Positions 43,861 to 52,738 of a stretch of 64,000 bases of DNA are shown piece by piece. Under the pieces are notes generated by a model that worked only from the letters and a program-made list of their open reading frames with translations, had not been told where the DNA came from and ran no database searches. Position numbers and translations under genes: made by a program. This stretch comes from Brevundimonas sp. EYE_349. Lineage in GTDB: Bacteria > Pseudomonadota > Alphaproteobacteria > Caulobacterales > Caulobacteraceae. Location: positions 248,001 through 312,000 of the forward strand of contig NZ_JAHXPB010000003.1 in the NCBI RefSeq assembly GCF_023147505.1, written 5' to 3'. Each line of letters starts with the position of its first letter. Position 1 is the first letter of the stretch.

Positions 43861-44791
43861 CCGACAGCTTCCGGAACGGATTGGTCTTGGCGAAGGCCTG
43901 TGGGATGGCCCAGCGATCCACGGCCAACGCCAGGTCGTAGAGTTCCAACCGGGTCGCGCCACGACGGATGGCGATATCCAGCGCTGCAAGAAACAGTCGA
44001 GATACACGGCCTACGACGCCTTTTGAGACCTCAAACAGTCCGGGCAAAAGTCCCGCCTCACCGAGGCATGAAGGCTCGGGGAGTATATCCTGCGCGACGA
44101 TGACGGCCTCCAGCTTCGCCACAAACGCAGCGAACAGGCGCCGATCTTCCGCACTTTTGCTGTTCAGAGGATCCAGATCGCACGGCGCTAGGAGCCGGCC
44201 ATTCAGCTGAAGGTTGCGCTTGAACATTTGTTCGGCGTCATCGGTGCCGAGGAACACCATCGGGACAACGCCGCCATCAAGCATGCCTTTTAGGGTGTCT
44301 GTGACATCGTTGTTTTGGCCGTTGCGGTAGTTTAGATGCTGCACCTCATCAACGATCAGTAACTCGGTTCTAAATCGTTCAATGCAGGCAAAAGCACGCC
44401 GCTTGAGAGTGAGCTCGTTTCCGTACGCAACATACGGATCATCGAACTCGTTAAGAATCGACGTCATGAGTTTCTTGGAAGTGCACGCTTTCTCTAAGTT
44501 GATCTTCAGGATCGGCACGAAGGTGTCGGTACGAGGCCTTCGTCGCTGCACCAAGTCAATGTAGGCCTCGGCTGCCGTGGATTTCCCCGAACCGGTTGGA
44601 GCAAGGATGCGTAGTCCCATCTGGGGCTTGCCGATGGTTCTCCTTCCAAGCTTCTGCAGGTAGTCGAAGCGATCATGAAGCTCGACGTGCTTGGGGTAAG
44701 GGACGAATATCGATTTGAAGCGCTCAAGTTTTTCGGCGACGATGTCGTTCAAGTCAGCGGCCGACGGCGGATCGGTAAAATCCTCGCTCAT
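43853..44791 (-). CDS. tnsC: TnsC/TniB-like AAA+ transposition regulator
   Basis: A 312-residue AAA+ ATPase with Walker A APTGSGKST (65-73), Walker B ELLIVDEVQHL near 150 and sensor region MVFLGTDDAEQMF. The ATG at 44791 overlaps the tnsB stop (ATGA) and follows AAGGAA; an upstream in-frame ATG at 44806 is less good. TnsC links the target protein TniQ to the TnsAB transposase and enforces target immunity. Its size is close to TniB. Confidence 0.93.
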   Translation of the reverse strand: MSEDFTDPPSAADLNDIVAEKLERFKSIFVPYPKHVELHDRFDYLQKLGRRTIGKPQMGLRILAPTGSGKSTAAEAYIDLVQRRRPRTDTFVPILKINLEKACTSKKLMTSILNEFDDPYVAYGNELTLKRRAFACIERFRTELLIVDEVQHLNYRNGQNNDVTDTLKGMLDGGVVPMVFLGTDDAEQMFKRNLQLNGRLLAPCDLDPLNSKSAEDRRLFAAFVAKLEAVIVAQDILPEPSCLGEAGLLPGLFEVSKGVVGRVSRLFLAALDIAIRRGATRLELYDLALAVDRWAIPQAFAKTNPFRKLSDA

Positions 44792-46956
44792 TGGAATTCC
44801 TTCCATTCATCGCCACCGTGATCGAATACCGGAAATGCTCCTGTCTCAGGCTCACACGATGTTTGCTGGGGCCGACTGTGAGCGGGCTTTCGCTTTCTTC
44901 CCCTAGGCAGCCGCACGGGCTTAATGCCGTCGTCTGAACGCTCGTTGGCGAGGGCATTGGTGGGCACGATGGGGGCCATGCCGTCATGACGGGGCTCCGC
45001 AAAGGCGATCCTCATGCCCTTACCTGCGAGTTGCTCAATCCGAGGAGAGGACAACAGGCGCGCTGCAGTACGCTTGCGTCGGCCAAACTGACCATCCGGC
45101 CACGCCTCCTCGAAGGCATCCTTCAATGCGATGGTCGATTCCGCCTCCTTCGCGGCGCGCTCATCGCCCCCTTCGCGCTTCCATTCGCTGATCCGTTGGT
45201 GCCGCCAAAGGGACAAGCCGCCCGCGTACTCAGGATCTACGCACGGCAGCGTGACGAACTGGCCAGCCGGAGCATCCCAAACGTGGATCTCACCTAAATT
45301 GGCCGGGTTGTATTTAAACGTCACCTTGGCCCGGGCCGAGCCTTCAGCCTTGCCGCGAACCGGCTCACGTGCGGCTAGCTTCTCCAAAAGCGGGCCAGTG
45401 ATCGCGGGGTCATGATACTGCAAATTGAAGATGGAGACGCCAGACCTAGAAAGAGTACGGGTCTCATAAGCGCCGGCCATCTTGTCGAGCTGCTGCTCAT
45501 CGCTGATGACCTGGATCCCGCATTCCCGAACACCTTCAGACCAAATGCGCACAGGTGCGGCGCCGAGCGTCCGGTGTTGGTGAAGGTGATAGGTGCTGAT
45601 CGTCGCCCAGATGAGCTTTTCCAGCTGATCCAGGGTTAAGACTGCGTCCTTCCGCGGATCGAGTTCCCACGCGCGTAGCTGAGCGATTGGAAATGTCGCT
45701 CCAGGGAGTTTGCGATTCAGCATCGAGTTCAGCGTGCCGAAAAAGCGCTCGACAACGGCCTTGTAGGTTGGAGAGCGGGTCGGCGCCCACCTCACGGTCG
45801 TGCCGATGTCTGTCATCGCTGCTTCGAACGATGTGCCCGAAAACTCCCACCCGTTGTCGACAACGATTTCGTCAAACTTGCCGAAAATGTCCTCCAGTTC
45901 GGGATTGTCGGGGTATCGCTCGCGCAGGTGAAGCTTGGGGCGGTTCGCTCGCTTGATGCACTCCATCACTGCGAAGAGAGATGGAGGTTCGAATGAAAGG
46001 ACCCATCCGACGATGCAGCGAGAATGAACGTCGATCAGGACCGTCAACGTGGGCCGTCCTAACAGCCTCCACCCCTTGGCGTTGATCACTGCGAAGCAGT
46101 CTAGGATCGTGTGATCCATCGCGCCCAGTAACAGCGGGCGGTTGGACACCAGCCCTTTCCCGCAGGCTTTGAAGCGCTTGTCAGCCTCCTTTGGCCCGTA
46201 CTTGGCGGCGACCGTCTCCCAGCACTCGGTCAAGCGTACGTGGAGGCGAAAGCTTTCCTTGCTGGGAACCGCCAGCACCCGGCGTTCGTGACGGCCAAGC
46301 CACCTATTGATCCTGGCAACTCTCGTACAAAGGCGTGCATACGCTTCGCCGATGCTGGTCCCTCGCTCGGCCCAGTAGGCCATAGCGCATCGATGCATCT
46401 GCCGGTGGATACTCGGAGCGAGGCGCAGCGATCGAGGTACCCGGCTAGACATGCTGGTCATCGACCGGAGCTTGCGTAGTCCCGGAGCCCCGCGGTCGTT
46501 TAGCCACCGCCGGACGGTCGAGGGAGCAGGTTGCCGATGCTTGTCCAACTGCAGTGGCTTAGCCTTCCAAATCGAGGCGACTGCTCGCCTCAAGCCTTGG
46601 TCGCTGCGCGAATAATGACCCATGCGATCCAGACCGATCAGTACCGCTTGGCGAACGAACGCACGGGGGTCTCGCGCAATGATCGCTTCGAAGCTGTCCT
46701 CTCGGCGCTCCGCGATTCTTCGAGCTTTCGAACCGCCGACGGCGTCGATGCGCCGAGCCGATCCTGAAGCTATCTGCGCCTTAAGCCACGCCATGGTGGG
46801 CGATACGACCCCTCCGTCCCCAATCTGCACCTGATAGGGTGTTGACGTCCGTTCCGAGCGCAGCAGTAGGAAGCCGCCGCCCATTACCTGCTCGAGATAG
46901 TGGCGCTCACCGTCGATCTCCCAGAGCTCGCCGGTCTTCAGTTGAATGTCGATCAT
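44788..46956 (-). CDS. tnsB: TnsB-like DDE transposase
   Basis: A 722-residue transposase. N-terminal DNA-binding helices bind the end repeats. The catalytic triad is visible: Asp281 in LLGAMDHTILDC, Asp367 in EIVVDNGWEFSG and Glu403 in YKAVVERFFGTLNSML. A Mu-type beta-barrel domain and a C-terminal tail, which binds TnsC in homologues, follow. It joins the 3' ends of the element to the target. It overlaps tnsA by 4 bp and tnsC by 4 bp in the same operon. Intact residues suggest an active element. Confidence 0.95.
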   Translation of the reverse strand: MIDIQLKTGELWEIDGERHYLEQVMGGGFLLLRSERTSTPYQVQIGDGGVVSPTMAWLKAQIASGSARRIDAVGGSKARRIAERREDSFEAIIARDPRAFVRQAVLIGLDRMGHYSRSDQGLRRAVASIWKAKPLQLDKHRQPAPSTVRRWLNDRGAPGLRKLRSMTSMSSRVPRSLRLAPSIHRQMHRCAMAYWAERGTSIGEAYARLCTRVARINRWLGRHERRVLAVPSKESFRLHVRLTECWETVAAKYGPKEADKRFKACGKGLVSNRPLLLGAMDHTILDCFAVINAKGWRLLGRPTLTVLIDVHSRCIVGWVLSFEPPSLFAVMECIKRANRPKLHLRERYPDNPELEDIFGKFDEIVVDNGWEFSGTSFEAAMTDIGTTVRWAPTRSPTYKAVVERFFGTLNSMLNRKLPGATFPIAQLRAWELDPRKDAVLTLDQLEKLIWATISTYHLHQHRTLGAAPVRIWSEGVRECGIQVISDEQQLDKMAGAYETRTLSRSGVSIFNLQYHDPAITGPLLEKLAAREPVRGKAEGSARAKVTFKYNPANLGEIHVWDAPAGQFVTLPCVDPEYAGGLSLWRHQRISEWKREGGDERAAKEAESTIALKDAFEEAWPDGQFGRRKRTAARLLSSPRIEQLAGKGMRIAFAEPRHDGMAPIVPTNALANERSDDGIKPVRLPRGRKRKPAHSRPQQTSCEPETGAFPVFDHGGDEWKEFQ

Positions 46957-47774
46957 TGGACCGCCTCCAGCCGACCGGCGGGGGTCTGCGTGGTGACCGC
47001 TACGACTTCGCTATCGATGCTGAGCCGATCCGAAAGGTCGATACGAACGATCCGGCCAACCATCATCGCCTTCAACTTGGCCATTCCTACGGGTCGGCCA
47101 CCGATGAGATCAGCCAGTGATCCGAGGGCTTGGCTACCGCCGCAGGCGTCCAGACGGTCGAGCACGCAGTACACATCCGTCTCGCCGTAGTTCGCAAGGC
47201 GCCAGGACTGAACGTCCTGGACGTTGTCGAAACATATCCGGGGCTCGAATAGCGCTTCACGATACATCACTCGAAAGCGCCACCCGATCTGGCGGCAAAC
47301 TTCGGCTACACAGTCGAGTTTGAGCGCGTAATCGAGATCCTTCTGGAAACGCCGATCATTCTTGATCTCGACGACTTCCACTACGCCGCTATCGAGCAGG
47401 CGTACGGCGTCGGCTATGTACGTCCGCTTCTCGCCGTCGAGAACGAACTCGAACCGAAACGGCTGGGCGCGGTAGTCAACGACTGCTGTGTCGACCTCGC
47501 TGTGCATCAGGAAGGCGCGCTCGTTCATTCCTTCGAATGGAAACGCCCGGCCAGCCTTCCTGCTGGCGTAAGCGCCTGTCGTGATGCGCCGGCGACCGGT
47601 GATGATGGTTCGGATCGGCTGACCCTTGGGCGTGATCACCAAAGTGGCGGAGGCCGCGAGGGCCTCCCAGCACCATGCTGTGACGGCAGGCGTTGCGACC
47701 TGTTCCAACGCATGGGCCAGGGTATCGGCCTGCATACTGGCAGGCGTGCGAGGGTTATGAGCGATGTTCGTCAT
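46953..47774 (-). CDS. tnsA: TnsA-like endonuclease
   Basis: A 273-residue protein starting at the ATG at 47774, with GGAG 7 nt before it; an ATG four codons earlier lacks a ribosome site. The restriction-like core has Glu85 (MNERAFLMHSEVD), Asp122 (RTYIADAVRLL) and Glu136-x-Lys138 (VEVVEIKNDRRFQKD). TnsA cuts the 5' ends so that transposition is cut-and-paste without cointegrates. It is the first gene of the tnsA-tnsB-tnsC-tniQ-hnh operon. Confidence 0.93.
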   Translation of the reverse strand: MTNIAHNPRTPASMQADTLAHALEQVATPAVTAWCWEALAASATLVITPKGQPIRTIITGRRRITTGAYASRKAGRAFPFEGMNERAFLMHSEVDTAVVDYRAQPFRFEFVLDGEKRTYIADAVRLLDSGVVEVVEIKNDRRFQKDLDYALKLDCVAEVCRQIGWRFRVMYREALFEPRICFDNVQDVQSWRLANYGETDVYCVLDRLDACGGSQALGSLADLIGGRPVGMAKLKAMMVGRIVRIDLSDRLSIDSEVVAVTTQTPAGRLEAVQ

Positions 47775-47849
47775 CCTCAACTCCATTGATTTTGATGAAG
47801 TTAGGAACCGTGCAAGCGAAGGCGGCCGGCCTCACTTGGAAGGCCGTTG

Positions 47850-47954
47850 ACTTCGTATCTCATTGAGGAGATGCTATGCTCATCGTGATCAAACGAAGGG
47901 ACCTTGCGTGGTTCCCAACAGAAGCCCGGGGGGCCAGCCCCGGGTTTTGTTGTT
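47850..47954 (+). ncRNA. Candidate short transcript ending in a terminator
   Basis: A TTGACT element at 47848-47853 and a weak -10 precede a perfect 7-bp stem CCCGGGG/CCCCGGG with a 6-nt loop (47925-47944) and a TTTTGTTGTTT run on the plus strand. No plus-strand gene follows before 48426. A small open frame (ATG at 47876 after GAGGAG) crosses the hairpin. The unit is divergent from tnsA. It could be a small RNA, an attenuated leader or a tiny gene. Confidence 0.4.
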
Positions 47955-48425
47955 TCCGCTTCCAAGCAACGGATCCTATTGGATTTTTTAGGGCGGCCTC
48001 ACGTCTTCCTCCGCGACTGCTATGGGCGAGGCGAGGCGCGATCTAATAAGAGCATCGCAAAGGACTCACCGCTGGACGGGCGGGATTTTCGCAGGCCAAT
48101 AGCCAAGAGTCCAAAGTAATAATTTTGCTTATCGGCGGAGTAGACGGGTCGGAAGCTTATATATGTTCTTTGCAATATTTGGCGCGGACGGAGGGTCGAG
48201 GATCGGGCGTCAGTTCTAAGCCAGATCCACTTGAATCATGATCGGCCGTTTGGCGACATCCGCATTCCGCTCAACCGCCGCATGGCGCCAAGAGCGGACC
48301 TTGGCGTCCTGTCGATAAGCCGACATTCAATCGCCAATGGGCGCATGACTGGCGATTGCTTCACCCGCATGTATTTGGACAGGCGACGAGTCAACGCGCT
48401 GGAATGTGCCCCACGGCGATCAACC
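47955..48425. other. Intergenic cargo region without a recognised gene
   Basis: About 470 bp between the candidate short transcript and the 3' end of a membrane-protein gene. It contains an AT-rich patch (about 48110-48175) unlike its surroundings. Short frames on both strands have no recognisable family. It may be decayed cargo. Confidence 0.4.
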
Positions 48426-49016
48426 TCAAGCGCCGAGACGGCGCCTACCCAACACAAGAAATGCGTCCAACTGTTGGGTCAGTTTATCGGACGCGTCGTT
48501 AAGGAAGGCAGCATCGGTCTCCCACTGTTCCCGCCGCGCTTCTGCTCGAACGGAATACCAACCGCCATCACCGGCCTTGGGCATGGAGCGTCGCGCTAGT
48601 TCGGTCCGGAAAGACTGAAGCGCCTCTAGGACCGGCGCCCATGCCTTTTCCAGTGTCTTGTCCAAAAAGCGATAGTCCGGTCCTTCCCAGACGGCGACCT
48701 CACGCAGTCCGCTGAAGTCGGACCACTGGAAGTCTTCGCTCATCTCCATCGACCGCAGATTGGCCCGCTCCTTCTGCGAAAGGGTATTTTCGATAAGGGC
48801 CATAAGCCGAAGATCGTGCGGGTGCCGCGCCACCAAGGCGCGGCCTTCCGAAACGGCCCAAAGGGTGAAGGCGACGACAAACGCTGAAGCGCGATCCCAT
48901 TCGAAGGTCCACCCCGCGCCCGGGGCCAGGAGCACAGCTAGGGCAAGCAGGGTAGCGAAGGCGGCGGAGAGCCGCACGGGAGCCGAGCTAATCTGCTCCA
49001 TGACTTTGTAAAGCAT
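48426..49016 (-). CDS. Hypothetical membrane protein with two N-terminal helices
   Basis: A 196-residue protein starting at about 49016 (MLYKVMEQISSAPVRLSAAF; the ATG at 49001 is possible). Two membrane segments (LSAAFATLLALAVLLAPGAGW; ASAFVVAFTLWAVSEG) are followed by a soluble domain of about 130 residues with EMSEDFQWSDFSGLREVAVWEG and a C-terminal helix. No family is recognised. It lies 131 bp after another small membrane protein of similar layout, so the two may be a pair. Confidence 0.7.
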   Translation of the reverse strand: MLYKVMEQISSAPVRLSAAFATLLALAVLLAPGAGWTFEWDRASAFVVAFTLWAVSEGRALVARHPHDLRLMALIENTLSQKERANLRSMEMSEDFQWSDFSGLREVAVWEGPDYRFLDKTLEKAWAPVLEALQSFRTELARRSMPKAGDGGWYSVRAEARREQWETDAAFLNDASDKLTQQLDAFLVLGRRRLGA

Positions 49017-49147
49017 CGCCAGCCTGCAGAATTTTGAACAACACGCCAAACTGGCCGGTTGAACGATCAACGGTCAATGGGCGCTGCAGCCGAGTAGGAA
49101 ACGACGGCTTACAAGCCTGCGGTCTTGATCGATCGGGACGCGAAGTT

Positions 49148-49822
49148 TCAGCGACCTAGAAACCTAGTCGGCCATCCCTCCTTAGGCGTCTTTGGCCGCG
49201 GCCAGATCGACTCCACTTCGCGCTGTTGGAACTGCCAGTGTTCGAAGTGATCACCCGAGTACGTCGGCTTTAGCGTGATCTGTTGCGGAGCCCCGTTTCG
49301 GATCGCGTGGGTGTTGATGATGGCGGCCTCGAAATAGCCTGGCGAAATTCGCCTAAGCGGCCCTGGATGACCGAAGAGCTGCTGGCGGGCATAGGCGTTC
49401 AGCTTCCCTGTCGTGAGGATATCGAGCAGTTCAAACTGCAAGTCGCGATCAGTCACGGCGCGTCGGCTCTGCGCCCACTCGGTTTCCATCGTGAGGTATT
49501 CGACCAGATCAGGAAGCGAGATCATTTCCGCTCTGCGCGACGGCAGGTTTTGCCGGGAAACGGCGAACCGGACAGCGCCGATCGTTACGACACCGCCCAC
49601 GACGAAGGCGTAGAGGTGTGTGGCCACTGGATGAACGAGATAGCCGACCATGGCGACGAGCAGTCCAGAAAGCCATCGCAGGGAGGGCTCAACCAAGGTC
49701 CAAGCCCGGTTGAGTTGGGTGTCTTCCAGAATGGAAGCGATATTCTCGTTGAACGCCGCAAGCAGGATCAAACCACCGATGGCGGTCCCAAGCCCGACTG
49801 CTCCCCGTTTTCGATTCGCCAT
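49148..49822 (-). CDS. Hypothetical membrane protein downstream of qat
   Basis: A 224-residue protein with a basic start (MANRKRG), two or three membrane segments (AVGLGTAIGGLILLAAF; LSGLLVAMVGYLVHPVATHLYAFVVGGVVTIG) and a soluble C-terminal domain (EMISLPDLVEYLTMETEWAQ, then FGHPGPLRRISPGYFEAAII). No family is recognised. It shares its direction with qatABCD, 113 bp downstream of qatD. It could be a sensor or effector partner or independent cargo. Confidence 0.7.
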   Translation of the reverse strand: MANRKRGAVGLGTAIGGLILLAAFNENIASILEDTQLNRAWTLVEPSLRWLSGLLVAMVGYLVHPVATHLYAFVVGGVVTIGAVRFAVSRQNLPSRRAEMISLPDLVEYLTMETEWAQSRRAVTDRDLQFELLDILTTGKLNAYARQQLFGHPGPLRRISPGYFEAAIINTHAIRNGAPQQITLKPTYSGDHFEHWQFQQREVESIWPRPKTPKEGWPTRFLGR

Positions 49823-49935
49823 CTGGTAGAGATATTACCCCAGTGCGGATCGACCAAGAAAAGCGGCGAGTCACCAGATCCAAGACATCTCGGGTGCGCC
49901 ACCGATCCCGATCTAAGTGGCCCCGAGCGCGGTGC

Positions 49936-50700
49936 CTATTGGCTGGTGTCGCTCGGTGTCGCCACGCTCAATGCCGACAGCTTTCGGAAGTTGTTCTCCA
50001 GCTGTGAGGTGACCGCAGACTCCGGCTCCGCCCAGAGCTGCGCTAGGACCGGCACGACTAAGCTTGCCTCCCAAGGATATAGAGGCTTCCCGTTGTTCAG
50101 CCCAAAAGGGCCATCGGTTTCAGGCAGCAGTTTGTCGCGCGGCATCAAGGCGACGGCCCGCCGAGCACGGTCCGAACGGAGCATGGCCGGACCTACTGAA
50201 AACCAGCATCCGATTTCGGCGGCCCTGGCGATTTCGCGCGGCGAGCCCACGAACCAGTGAAGGACCGGGCGGCCCGCCAACGGTTCGGCTTCTAGGAGAT
50301 CAAGCACTAGGCGCGCAGCGTCGCGGCTATGGAGGGAGATCGTCTTTCCGCCCGCGCGTGCGCACAGGATGAGAATGTCCATGAGGATACCCGTCTGGAT
50401 ATCGAGGGTGTCACGGTGGGGTCTGGAACCGTCCAGGCCAACCTCGCCGACATAGGCAGTCTTCGAAAGGAGAGTCTCGAACAGAGGCAACTCAGCAGCC
50501 CGGGCAGCCGCAAGTTCGGGATGAAGCCCTAGAGCCGTCCGGATCCGACTATTTGGCGGAGCCAGTGCCGCCGTTCCGAGGAAGGCGCTCGGTGTCGTGG
50601 TGACCGAGAGGGCGTAGACGCCCCGGTTCGCGACTTCACATGCCACGGCTTGCGGGTCTGGAAATAGGTCTAGGTGGCAATGGAAATCGACTATCGCCAT
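49936..50700 (-). CDS. qatD: QatD, TatD-like nuclease of the Qat defence system
   Basis: A 254-residue TatD-like metal hydrolase. Metal ligands are visible in VDFHCHLDLFPDP, TALGLHPE, VGEVGLDGS, SLHSRDAA and PETDGPF. Its start overlaps the qatC stop by 10 bp. TatD proteins are 3'-5' DNA exonucleases. In Qat this subunit is the nuclease-like part and is needed for anti-phage protection as I know it. The gene is last of four in the usual order A-B-C-D. Confidence 0.88.
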   Translation of the reverse strand: MAIVDFHCHLDLFPDPQAVACEVANRGVYALSVTTTPSAFLGTAALAPPNSRIRTALGLHPELAAARAAELPLFETLLSKTAYVGEVGLDGSRPHRDTLDIQTGILMDILILCARAGGKTISLHSRDAARLVLDLLEAEPLAGRPVLHWFVGSPREIARAAEIGCWFSVGPAMLRSDRARRAVALMPRDKLLPETDGPFGLNNGKPLYPWEASLVVPVLAQLWAEPESAVTSQLENNFRKLSALSVATPSDTSQ

Positions 50701-51959
50701 CGAACCGTTTCAAGAAACGCGCTTACTTCGGCCAACCCTCTATCCACCGTTCCGATGATCGTGGCCCGCCTCAGGGGATCACTCGGTAGTGGGCCAGCAG
50801 CCGCTACCCATCGTTCAACGGCCGCCGGGTCGAGGTGCCCGCGCCGAGCACCTGCTAGAAGCGCAGACAGTACGTCGTCATTGTCCTTTGATCGGTCAAG
50901 CCTAGCGGCGTAGCCCCGCTCCGTCATGTCCGGCACACCCGACGCGTGGAAGGATGCCCGGCGAATGAGGCAAGGAATGCAGCGCCCACACTGCTTGTTC
51001 AGCCGCTTGCCCTTGCCGCAAGAGTAGGACCCTGAAGCCAGGAGGCCGAGTTGAGGGTGATCGCATTCGGCTAGCATCTCACCCTTCGTCTTTCCCTCGA
51101 AAATATTGTGAAGCCGAACGTGAATGCCGACGGCATCTAGAATTTCGCTCAGCTCCTTGAGCAGGTGCGGGTGAGTAGTCCTCGTGCTCAAGGAGCCGAG
51201 ACGACGTCTCGTGAGCGGCGGATTGATCGCGATGAAGCCGTTTTCCGGCACGATCACCTCACCCAACCCGAGAGCTGACGCGGCCAGGGCACCGTAGGCA
51301 AAGAAGATGAGCGACCGCCCCCGTGTCGATCCTTCGTAGGGGGCCCGCCATTTTTCGCTGACCCGCCCCTCAAAGCGGTGCTGCGACAGGCCTATGGCCT
51401 CAGATAGGGAGACTTGAGGCGAAATTTCTTTTGGAGACCCTTGGCTCACCAAGAGGGGAGTGCGTCCTTCGGCCTGCAGTTTGATCGCCCCAAGCAAACT
51501 GTCGAGCCCCCCTGAGAAGAGGCAAATGCAGTCCCGGTCCGTCAGCTGTGGCGGGAACGCTGGTGCTTCATCGCCGTCGGGCGAAAAGGAGAGGTGCCAG
51601 ATATCGCCGGTGAGGAACCGGAAAGCCGCCGCGAGGCGCTCACGATGGGGCTCCCAAATGACCGGATTCTGGACAGCCACATCGACAGAAATCACGCGGG
51701 TCCACCCGTCTTCCGACGCGCTTCGCAAGACGAACCGATCAGCCGCGAATATCGACATCGCGATGGAAAGAAAGTCCCAGGCTAGCTGCGAAGGAGGACG
51801 CGGTAGACCCCGGCGAACCTGGTCGCGCAGGTTTGCGCCCAGCCCGGGCAGGTCTCTGCTGCCAGAGTGAAATAGAGCCACCCCCAGCCGGTCCGCTCCG
51901 TTGTGAAAGGCGGCGGCTCGAGGAGCATCAGGGGTCGCGCGGATTGCTGTCCCTACCAT
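50691..51959 (-). CDS. qatC: QatC, QueC-like protein of the Qat defence system
   Basis: A 422-residue protein with a PP-loop ATPase motif CICLFSGGLDSLLGAIKL near 150 and a cysteine cluster (SYSCGKGKRLNKQCGRCIPC) near 330 matching the zinc site of QueC, the 7-cyano-7-deazaguanine synthase. N- and C-terminal extensions set it apart from housekeeping QueC. Its ATG overlaps the qatB stop by 7 bp. It may modify a nucleobase or protein end during defence; the real reaction is not known from sequence. Confidence 0.88.
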   Translation of the reverse strand: MVGTAIRATPDAPRAAAFHNGADRLGVALFHSGSRDLPGLGANLRDQVRRGLPRPPSQLAWDFLSIAMSIFAADRFVLRSASEDGWTRVISVDVAVQNPVIWEPHRERLAAAFRFLTGDIWHLSFSPDGDEAPAFPPQLTDRDCICLFSGGLDSLLGAIKLQAEGRTPLLVSQGSPKEISPQVSLSEAIGLSQHRFEGRVSEKWRAPYEGSTRGRSLIFFAYGALAASALGLGEVIVPENGFIAINPPLTRRRLGSLSTRTTHPHLLKELSEILDAVGIHVRLHNIFEGKTKGEMLAECDHPQLGLLASGSYSCGKGKRLNKQCGRCIPCLIRRASFHASGVPDMTERGYAARLDRSKDNDDVLSALLAGARRGHLDPAAVERWVAAAGPLPSDPLRRATIIGTVDRGLAEVSAFLETVRWR

Positions 51960-52738
51960 GTCGCCATCTCCGCGATCACGTCGGCCGCGATCTGCCTGAC
52001 CAGGATTTCGATGTTGGCTTGACTAAGAGGACCAGCGGCCTGCTGGAGCACCGGAGTAGCCTTTACATCCGTCAACTCCCTGACGATGTCTCTCAGATCG
52101 TTCTCTCGCGAGACCGCTTGTGCCGGGGGAATGTTCGCCGCTGCCTGCCCTTGTTCCACCGCTACCGCAGCGAACACCATCTCGGCTACGAAGCAGCGCA
52201 TGGCCACGACGACCGTATAGTCATCCAATGCTGTGGGATCGAACTGATCAGCCCCGGCCAGCGCCTCGGCGAGCGATTCCGCCAGTGAGGCTCTTATCGT
52301 GTCCTCATCCAAAATGCCCGGCGGACAAAATGCATCTACAATGGCCGCAATGGCGTCGACCACAGGCTGACCGGCCAGTGTGCTGATGTCGAAGGATCCA
52401 GGAGTAGGCCCTTCGCCGCGCCCAGCTCCAGAAAGCGCACCGAAGACTTGGCCTCCTATACGGGCGGCGCGTCCGAGACGTGCCGCCCCAGCTGCTCCCC
52501 CTCCTGCGGAACCGCGAGCATAGTGTCCCAGCGCGCGGCGTCCGATGCGCTCGTCCCCGGTCTTTAGATAGTCCTTCAGGGCACGCCTAAGCCCCGTCGT
52601 TCTTCGCGGTTCCAGTACCTCTTCGTTTTGGGGAGGCTGCGGTTGCGGCACCCCAGTGGGAGGAGGGTCCTGCTCAGCCCAAGAGGGGATCAAAGGCGAT
52701 CCCGGTTTGGCTGACGGCTTCGATTGAGATGTTCCCAT
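51953..52738 (-). CDS. qatB: QatB protein of the Qat defence system
   Basis: A 261-residue protein with a proline-rich N-terminus (PLIPSWAEQDPPPTGVPQPQ) and a glycine/alanine-rich middle (LGHYARGSAGGGAAGAARLG). A helical C-terminal half (about 120-261) follows. There is no enzyme motif. Its start directly follows the qatA stop (TAAATG). The call rests mostly on its place between qatA and qatC; QatB has no known domain outside this system. Its role is probably substrate or adaptor protein. Confidence 0.82.
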   Translation of the reverse strand: MGTSQSKPSAKPGSPLIPSWAEQDPPPTGVPQPQPPQNEEVLEPRRTTGLRRALKDYLKTGDERIGRRALGHYARGSAGGGAAGAARLGRAARIGGQVFGALSGAGRGEGPTPGSFDISTLAGQPVVDAIAAIVDAFCPPGILDEDTIRASLAESLAEALAGADQFDPTALDDYTVVVAMRCFVAEMVFAAVAVEQGQAAANIPPAQAVSRENDLRDIVRELTDVKATPVLQQAAGPLSQANIEILVRQIAADVIAEMATW

